Position numbers and translations under genes: made by a program. This document shows positions 59,181 through 64,000 of a stretch of 64,000 nucleotides of DNA, piece by piece. The stretch spans positions 434,001 through 498,000 of the forward strand of contig NZ_CAKKMS010000001.1 in the NCBI RefSeq assembly GCF_918698245.1. The letters are read 5' to 3'. The first letter of the stretch is position 1, and each line of letters opens with the position of its first letter. Source of the stretch: Pedobacter sp. Bi126. Its GTDB lineage: Bacteria; Bacteroidota; Bacteroidia; Sphingobacteriales; Sphingobacteriaceae. The notes beneath the pieces are model-generated. The model searched no databases, was not told the DNA's origin, and saw only the letters and a program-made list of their open reading frames with translations.

Positions 59181-59196
59181 ACCAAGCTTGTGCCAA
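59181..59196 (-). promoter_or_regulatory. Sigma-54-like promoter for the adaptor gene
   Basis: On the minus strand TTGGCACAAGCTTGGT (59196 to 59181) matches TTGGCACG-N4-TTGC with exact spacing from GG to the -13 G, but has T in place of C at -12. Transcription would start about 20 nt before the ATG at 59147. The paired sites at 59259-59295 lie about 90-125 nt upstream. Confidence 0.55.
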
Positions 59197-59258
59197 AAGC
59201 CACAAACACAATTAAAACATTAATAATCAGTAATTTAAAAGTTTTTACTATTTTCATA

Positions 59259-59295
59259 TGTTCGTTATCGGACAGTTCGTGTGCGGGAGCGGACA
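59259..59295. promoter_or_regulatory. Paired inverted-repeat sites in the divergent region
   Basis: Site 1 TGTTCG-TTAT-CGGACA (59259-59274) and site 2 TGTGCG-GGAG-CGGACA (59280-59295) fully match TGTnCG-N4-CGnACA and start 21 nt apart. They lie between the adaptor gene and the NtrC-type regulator gene and are the likely binding sites of that regulator. Site 2 ends 34 nt before the regulator ATG, so autoregulation is possible. Confidence 0.7.
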
Positions 59296-59328
59296 GTTTT
59301 ATTACTTTAGCACATCAAATTTAACTTT

Positions 59329-60699
59329 ATGCTAGACGCCACAGTTTTAATTATCGATGATGATGACGATATCCTGCTCAGTGCCCGTTTGTTTCTAAAG
59401 CAGCAGGTAAAGCAGGTAATTACCTGTAAATCGCCTAAAGAGATCAATGTTTTATTGAGCAAAAATGAAATTGATATCATTCTGCTTGATATGAATTACC
59501 AAAAAGGTGCAAGTGATGGCCGCGAAGGTCTTTATTGGCTAGAACATATTTTATCGATTGATAAAGATTATGTTGTAATACTAATGACTGCTTTTGGCAA
59601 TGTTGAACTGGCAGTAAAGGCGATTAAAAAAGGAGCAACCGATTTTATTCTGAAACCATGGGAAAATGAGAAGCTGTTTGCCACCATTTCTTCGGCATCT
59701 AAACTTCGCGAATCGACCAAAAAGGTAAAGAAACTAGAAAAAATACATTCGTCGCTCCAAAAAGACCTTACCCGTGGTTTTGAGAATATTGTTGGGCAGG
59801 CAGATGAAATAAAGCAATTACAGAATACGCTCTTAAAAGTAGCCCCTACTGATGCCAATGTGCTTATTCTGGGAGAAAACGGAACGGGAAAACAAGTTTT
59901 TGCCTATGAAATCCATGGTAATTCGCAAAGGAAAAACCAGGTGTTTATGCATGTTGATTTAGGCTCGTTAAACGAAAATTTATTTGAAAGCGAATTATTC
60001 GGTTATGCTAAAGGTGCTTTTACCGATGCCAAAGAAGATAAACCCGGTCGCTTTGAACTGGCCGATGGAGGAACGATCTTTTTAGACGAGATTGGAAATT
60101 TAACATTACCACTTCAGGCAAAACTCTTAAGCGTTTTGCAAAACCGTACAGTTACCCGTTTAGGTGAAAGTAAAGAACGCAAGGTGAATGTCCGTTTAAT
60201 AACGGCCACCAATATGCCTTTGAATGAAATGGTAGCTAAAAATACATTTAGGCAGGATTTACTGTTCCGTATTAATACTGTTGAGCTTTTATTACCAGCC
60301 TTACGTAAACGCGGAACAGATATTCTACTTTTGGCCAATCATTTTATGCAGGTTTTTAGTTCAAAATACCATAAGGACATACGAAAACTAAGTAATAAGG
60401 CCCAAGAAGCACTTTTACAGTATAAATGGCCAGGAAATGTACGTGAGTTACAGCACGTTTTAGAAAGAGCCGTTATTATGAGCGATGGTGCCGATATTGC
60501 AGAAGAAGATTTGCAATTAAGTCCGCAGCGCTACGCACAGAACAACGCCATACCAGATGAAATGGCACTTGAGGATATGGAAAAAATGATGGTGCAGAAA
60601 GCAATTGACAAACACAAAGGAAATATATCAAAAGCCGCGGCAGAACTCGGTTTAACACGGGCTGCACTGTATAGAAGAATCGAGAAATTTGGAATATAA
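59329..60699 (+). CDS. Sigma-54-dependent response regulator (NtrC family)
   Basis: The 456-residue protein has a receiver domain with the acidic cluster IIDDDDDI, phospho-acceptor Asp54 (ILLDMNY), MTAFG and LKPW; an AAA+ domain with Walker A GENGTGKQ (about 184), ESELFGYAKGAFTDAKEDKP, Walker B GGTIFLDEIGNL and KYKWPGNVRELQ-type end; and a Fis-type HTH (NISKAAAELGLTRAALYRRI). The sigma-54 contact loop reads GAFTDA rather than GAFTGA. It activates sigma-54 promoters when phosphorylated; partner kinase follows 67 nt downstream. Divergent position and the paired sites point to the MacB-like cluster as its main target. Confidence 0.95.
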   Translation: MLDATVLIIDDDDDILLSARLFLKQQVKQVITCKSPKEINVLLSKNEIDIILLDMNYQKGASDGREGLYWLEHILSIDKDYVVILMTAFGNVELAVKAIKKGATDFILKPWENEKLFATISSASKLRESTKKVKKLEKIHSSLQKDLTRGFENIVGQADEIKQLQNTLLKVAPTDANVLILGENGTGKQVFAYEIHGNSQRKNQVFMHVDLGSLNENLFESELFGYAKGAFTDAKEDKPGRFELADGGTIFLDEIGNLTLPLQAKLLSVLQNRTVTRLGESKERKVNVRLITATNMPLNEMVAKNTFRQDLLFRINTVELLLPALRKRGTDILLLANHFMQVFSSKYHKDIRKLSNKAQEALLQYKWPGNVRELQHVLERAVIMSDGADIAEEDLQLSPQRYAQNNAIPDEMALEDMEKMMVQKAIDKHKGNISKAAAELGLTRAALYRRIEKFGI

Positions 60700-60766
60700 G
60701 CTGAAAGCTGAAAGACCAGAGCTTAAAGCTTTAGTCTTTCGCCGTTAAGCTTTCAGCATTAAAAAC
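60700..60766. repeat. Short-word inverted repeat between regulator and kinase genes
   Basis: GCTGAAAGCTGAAAGAC at the left pairs with GTCTTTCGCCGTTAAGCTTTCAGC at the right, around the palindromic core GAGCTTAAAGCTTTA. It belongs to the same word family as 14604-14690 and 21477-21512. Confidence 0.5.
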
Positions 60767-62122
60767 ATGTTTTATCAACGTTTTACTTTCCGTTTAATAT
60801 TTCGCCTGTTGGTTATCAATCTGTTGGGCTATCTCCTATTTTACCTGATTAAAAATACCCAGCTTTGGTTTACCATCATTGGCGTAGCTTTAATTTTATT
60901 GGGTACGATTATTTCCCTTTATTACTATATCAATCAGATCCGATCAGATATCAACCGTTTCATTTTAGCCGTTAAAACGAGAGATCATACCTTAAACTTT
61001 AAAAACAAAGTAACGAAAGGCAGTTTCCCTGAGTTATACGAATCGTTTAGCGATATTTTACAGGTCCATAAACAGATCAGATTGGAACAGGAAGCGATGT
61101 TTCAGCTGATTAAAACCATTTTGGAACAGGTTCCCGTTGGTGTAATCGTGGTAAATAATACCAATCAGGAAGAGAATGAAGAGGTTGCATTTTTTAATCA
61201 GGCCGCTTCAAATCTTTTAGGTATTCCGGCGTATAAGTATTGGCACAGGGTAAAGCAACACCTCCCTACCTTTGCAGCGGAAATAGAGCAGATCTTATCG
61301 GGTGGAAAAAGGTTTCTGGAATTGAAAATCCAGGATAAACTGATTCAATTATCTACCGAAGTTATTCCGTTAAATCTTTACGGAAACAATTATACCATTA
61401 TCAGTTTCCAAAACATTAAAGACGAAATTGAGCAAAAAGAAACGGAAGCATGGAATAGATTAATTGGTGTAATCTCACACGAGATCTTAAACTCAATTAC
61501 TCCCATAAGTTCATTATCGGATACGATCAACAGGATGGTAACTGATAAAGAGAACCTTACAGAAGATGAAATGGACGACCTGAAAACGGCATTACAAACC
61601 ATACAAAGAAGATCTTCTGGCCTCTTAGATTTTGTAAAGGATTATCGCCTAATTGCCGAGCTGCCTACACCAAACCTCGAATCGCATACCATTGGTGAAA
61701 TACTGAAACACATTAAGGTATTGATGCAGCCATTTGCCAAAGTTAAAAATGTGGTACTGGATGTAGAACAAACCTCTTCAAAAATCACCATTCAGCTCGA
61801 TCTGAAATTAGTTGAACAAGTGCTGATCAACCTCATTACCAATAGTATTTATGCTGTAGAGGACAGAGAACACCCACATATCAACGTAAATTACCGTTTA
61901 GAAAACACTAAGCTATATATTGATGTTACCGATAACGGAAAAGGCATCGATGCCAGTGATCTTGAAAAGATTTTTGTTCCATTTTATACCACCAGGAAAA
62001 ATGGATCAGGAATAGGATTGACCATTAGCCGCAACATTATGAAAATGCATAGAGGCAGCATAGAAGTTGTTTCAATGCCAGATAATGGCAGCACTTTTTC
62101 TCTGGTATTTAATTACGTTTAA
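60767..62122 (+). CDS. Sensor histidine kinase (NtrB/NtrY-like)
   Basis: The 451-residue protein has two N-terminal membrane segments (about residues 10-27 and 31-53) with almost no periplasmic loop, so it probably senses a signal in the membrane or cytoplasm. A HAMP-like/linker part and a PAS-like domain (about 120-225, ILEQVPVGVIVVNNTNQEEN) follow. The H-box is GVISHEILNSITP with phospho-acceptor His238; the ATPase part has QVLINLITNSIYAV (N-box), VTDNGKGID (G1), FVPFYTT (F) and GSGIGLTISRNIM (G2). All motifs are intact. It should phosphorylate the regulator encoded just upstream and control the ABC cluster. Confidence 0.94.
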   Translation: MFYQRFTFRLIFRLLVINLLGYLLFYLIKNTQLWFTIIGVALILLGTIISLYYYINQIRSDINRFILAVKTRDHTLNFKNKVTKGSFPELYESFSDILQVHKQIRLEQEAMFQLIKTILEQVPVGVIVVNNTNQEENEEVAFFNQAASNLLGIPAYKYWHRVKQHLPTFAAEIEQILSGGKRFLELKIQDKLIQLSTEVIPLNLYGNNYTIISFQNIKDEIEQKETEAWNRLIGVISHEILNSITPISSLSDTINRMVTDKENLTEDEMDDLKTALQTIQRRSSGLLDFVKDYRLIAELPTPNLESHTIGEILKHIKVLMQPFAKVKNVVLDVEQTSSKITIQLDLKLVEQVLINLITNSIYAVEDREHPHINVNYRLENTKLYIDVTDNGKGIDASDLEKIFVPFYTTRKNGSGIGLTISRNIMKMHRGSIEVVSMPDNGSTFSLVFNYV

Positions 62123-62207
62123 TCATTTGAATGTTTTTTTGAGCTAAAAAATCAAACAAAACCAGTTTTGATATGCTTTTAATGATGTGGATACATCAAA
62201 TACAAGC

Positions 62208-64000
62208 ATGAAGACAGTTATAATATCGAACAGACTACCCGTTAAAATCATTGAAGAAAACAACGAATACACCCTTATTCCAAGTGAGGGCGGCCTTGCC
62301 ACAGGATTAGGAGACGTTTATAAATCAGGCAATTCCATTTGGATCGGCTGGCCTGGCATAGAAGTACCAGAAGAACGTCAGGAAGAAGTTACTCAAAAAC
62401 TTGCCGCGTTAAACCTATACCCAGTTTACCTTACTCAAAACGAAATCAATTTATATTACGAAGGTTTCTCAAACGAAGTATTATGGCCAGTATTTCATTA
62501 CCTTGTTACCTACGCCCATTACGAACAAAGTTATTGGGATTGCTATCAATCCGTTAATGAGAAATTTGCAAAAAGTGCCATGCAGGTACTTAACAGAAGA
62601 GATAAAATCTGGATCCAAGATTACCAGTTACTCCTTCTTCCTGGCATTTTAAGGGAAAAACTCCCAAATGCTACGATTGGTTTTTTCCAGCATATTCCTT
62701 TTCCATCATACGAAATATTCCGTTTAATCCCTTGGCGCGAAGAACTATTGAACGGCTTAATTGGTGCCGATCTAATCGGTTTCCATACTTTTGATGATGT
62801 TCGCCATTTTATTAGTACGGCAACACGTTTGCTCCCTGTAAACTCATCATCAAACATACTCAGCAGTAACGAAAGACAAATTGTTGTGGAAGCTTTTCCA
62901 ATGGGAATTGATTTCGATAAATTTTCAGGTTTACCAGCAACTGAACGAGTGCAACAAGAGATCGACTATTTCAGGACAGGTAAAGAAGATATGAAAGTAA
63001 TCTTGTCTATCGATCGGCTCGATTACAGCAAAGGCATATTAGAAAGATTAAAGGCTTTAGAGCTATTGCTTCAGATCCACCCAGAGTATATTGGCAAAAT
63101 CGAGCTTTTTATGATTGTTGTGCCCTCCAGGGATACGGTACCAAAATATAGCGAACTCCGAGATCAGATTGATCAGTTTGTTGGAAATTTAAATGCGAGG
63201 TACCGTTCAATGAATTGGATTCCGGTAAATTATTTTTACCGCTCCTTCCCTATTGAAGTGCTATCGGCCCTTTACTCCACAGCAGATATCTGTTTGGTTA
63301 CGCCTATGCGCGATGGAATGAATTTGGTAAGTAAAGAATATGTAGCCAGCAGAAACAATAATGATGGTGTATTGATTTTAAGTGAAATGGCGGGAGCATC
63401 CAAAGAATTAACTGATGCCATAATCGTAAATCCCAATAACATTGGTGATATTATGGAGGCTATTGTAACAGCGCTTAAAATGTCGCCATCAGAACAACAA
63501 ATGCGTATGAAAGCCATGCGTGCAATTGTAGAAAAATTCAATGTTAAACATTGGGTTAACAATTTTATTTTAAGATTAAACGAAGTGAAAGATTCTCAAA
63601 AATCGTTATTAACAAAACATGCAGTAAATGCTATTAATGAAGTAATAGTAACTAAATATGCGCAAACGCAAAATCGTGTGCTATTTTTAGATTATGACGG
63701 TACCCTTGTAGATTTTACCGGAAATATTGACGACGCTTCGCCAGATGCCGAATTGTACGATTTGATTGAGAACCTAACACTCGATAAGGCAAATAAAGTG
63801 GTTATTATTAGTGGCAGACGAAATGAAACCCTCGAAAAGTGGTTTGGACACCTAAAGGTAGATATGATTGCAGAACATGGTGCCTGGCAAAAATCGTTCG
63901 AAGATAAATGGAACAGCCTGCCACTTTTAACCGACCAGTGGAAACAAGAAATAAAAACGTTATTGGAAACTTATACAGACCGTACCCCAGGATCGTTTAT
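62208..64000 (+). CDS. Trehalose-6-phosphate synthase/phosphatase fusion (3' truncated)
   Basis: The frame starts at the ATG at 62208 and runs past the window end (597 complete codons). The N-terminal part is a GT20 trehalose-6-phosphate synthase: IISNRLPVKI, GGLATGLGDVYK, WIQDYQLLLLPGILREKLP, GFFQHIPFPSYEIFRLIPWR, DRLDYSKGI and VTPMRDGMNLVSKEYVASR. After about residue 480 comes a HAD-type trehalose-6-phosphate phosphatase with VLFLDYDGTLVDF and VVIISGRR. The fusion makes trehalose from UDP-glucose and glucose 6-phosphate in the cytoplasm, often under osmotic or desiccation stress. The 85-nt spacer before it shows no clear terminator or promoter that I can support. Confidence 0.93.
   Translation, partial: MKTVIISNRLPVKIIEENNEYTLIPSEGGLATGLGDVYKSGNSIWIGWPGIEVPEERQEEVTQKLAALNLYPVYLTQNEINLYYEGFSNEVLWPVFHYLVTYAHYEQSYWDCYQSVNEKFAKSAMQVLNRRDKIWIQDYQLLLLPGILREKLPNATIGFFQHIPFPSYEIFRLIPWREELLNGLIGADLIGFHTFDDVRHFISTATRLLPVNSSSNILSSNERQIVVEAFPMGIDFDKFSGLPATERVQQEIDYFRTGKEDMKVILSIDRLDYSKGILERLKALELLLQIHPEYIGKIELFMIVVPSRDTVPKYSELRDQIDQFVGNLNARYRSMNWIPVNYFYRSFPIEVLSALYSTADICLVTPMRDGMNLVSKEYVASRNNNDGVLILSEMAGASKELTDAIIVNPNNIGDIMEAIVTALKMSPSEQQMRMKAMRAIVEKFNVKHWVNNFILRLNEVKDSQKSLLTKHAVNAINEVIVTKYAQTQNRVLFLDYDGTLVDFTGNIDDASPDAELYDLIENLTLDKANKVVIISGRRNETLEKWFGHLKVDMIAEHGAWQKSFEDKWNSLPLLTDQWKQEIKTLLETYTDRTPGSF

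Overview
The window looks like chromosomal DNA of a Pedobacter-like member of the Sphingobacteriaceae (Bacteroidota). The evidence is an A+T-rich composition, repeated TAnnTTTG promoter elements typical of the phylum, few Shine-Dalgarno sites, and a gene set known from this group: DUF4254 next to a family 9 glycosyltransferase, DUF4290 next to murA, a short primary sigma factor, a Bacteroidota-type AMP nucleosidase and HTH_34 regulators. This placement is by recognition of families, not by a database search.

Layout. 1-7.9 kb: the end of sppA, a lipoprotein, polX, DUF4254, a glycosyltransferase, sixA, DUF4290 and murA. 8.1-14.6 kb (minus strand): a cystathionine beta-synthase-type enzyme, dprA, a small conserved protein, a tight trio (truncated ATP-grasp-like, HAD-like, S41 protease lipoprotein) and lolD. 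14.8-20.1 kb: a small regulator flanked by membrane proteins and lipoproteins of unknown function. 20.2-24.6 kb: sucC, an XRE regulator, rpoD, and a membrane protein overlapping an ABC ATPase. 24.7-29.4 kb (minus): amn, clpX, clpP, a four-helix-bundle gene and tig. 29.5-30.2 kb: two identical tRNA-Leu(UAG) genes. 30.4-31.6 kb: a lipoprotein and a leaderless BtuF-like receptor. 31.7-38.7 kb: an L-fucose locus (AraC regulator, SDR dehydrogenase, L-fuconate dehydratase, sodium symporter, GH29 fucosidase, mutarotase).

38.8-62.1 kb is the most striking part. Seven tandem, paralogous MacB/FtsX-type permeases of about 790 residues, two ATPases and one membrane-fusion protein are all on the minus strand. 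Divergent to them lies an NtrC-type response regulator and a sensor histidine kinase. I find the same paired inverted repeat, TGTnCG-N4-CGnACA with two copies exactly 21 bp apart, in the divergent region (59259-59295) and again in the only large spacer inside the cluster (44542-44578). Each pair lies about 100-130 bp upstream of a sigma-54-like sequence. This suggests two co-regulated transcription units, each with its own ATPase: fusion protein, ATPase A and permeases 1-5; then permeases 6-7 and ATPase B. The window ends in a trehalose-6-phosphate synthase/phosphatase fusion.

Other signals beyond gene content are an operator-like palindrome shared by two promoters around a winged-helix regulator, several TAnnTTTG boxes exactly 4 nt before the ATG (predicted leaderless mRNAs), enzymes with altered catalytic residues (MurA Cys to Asp, PolX DxD to ExE, a HAD with Glu as nucleophile, an ABC ATPase with a changed D-loop), and many intergenic hairpins built from short 7-9 nt words.
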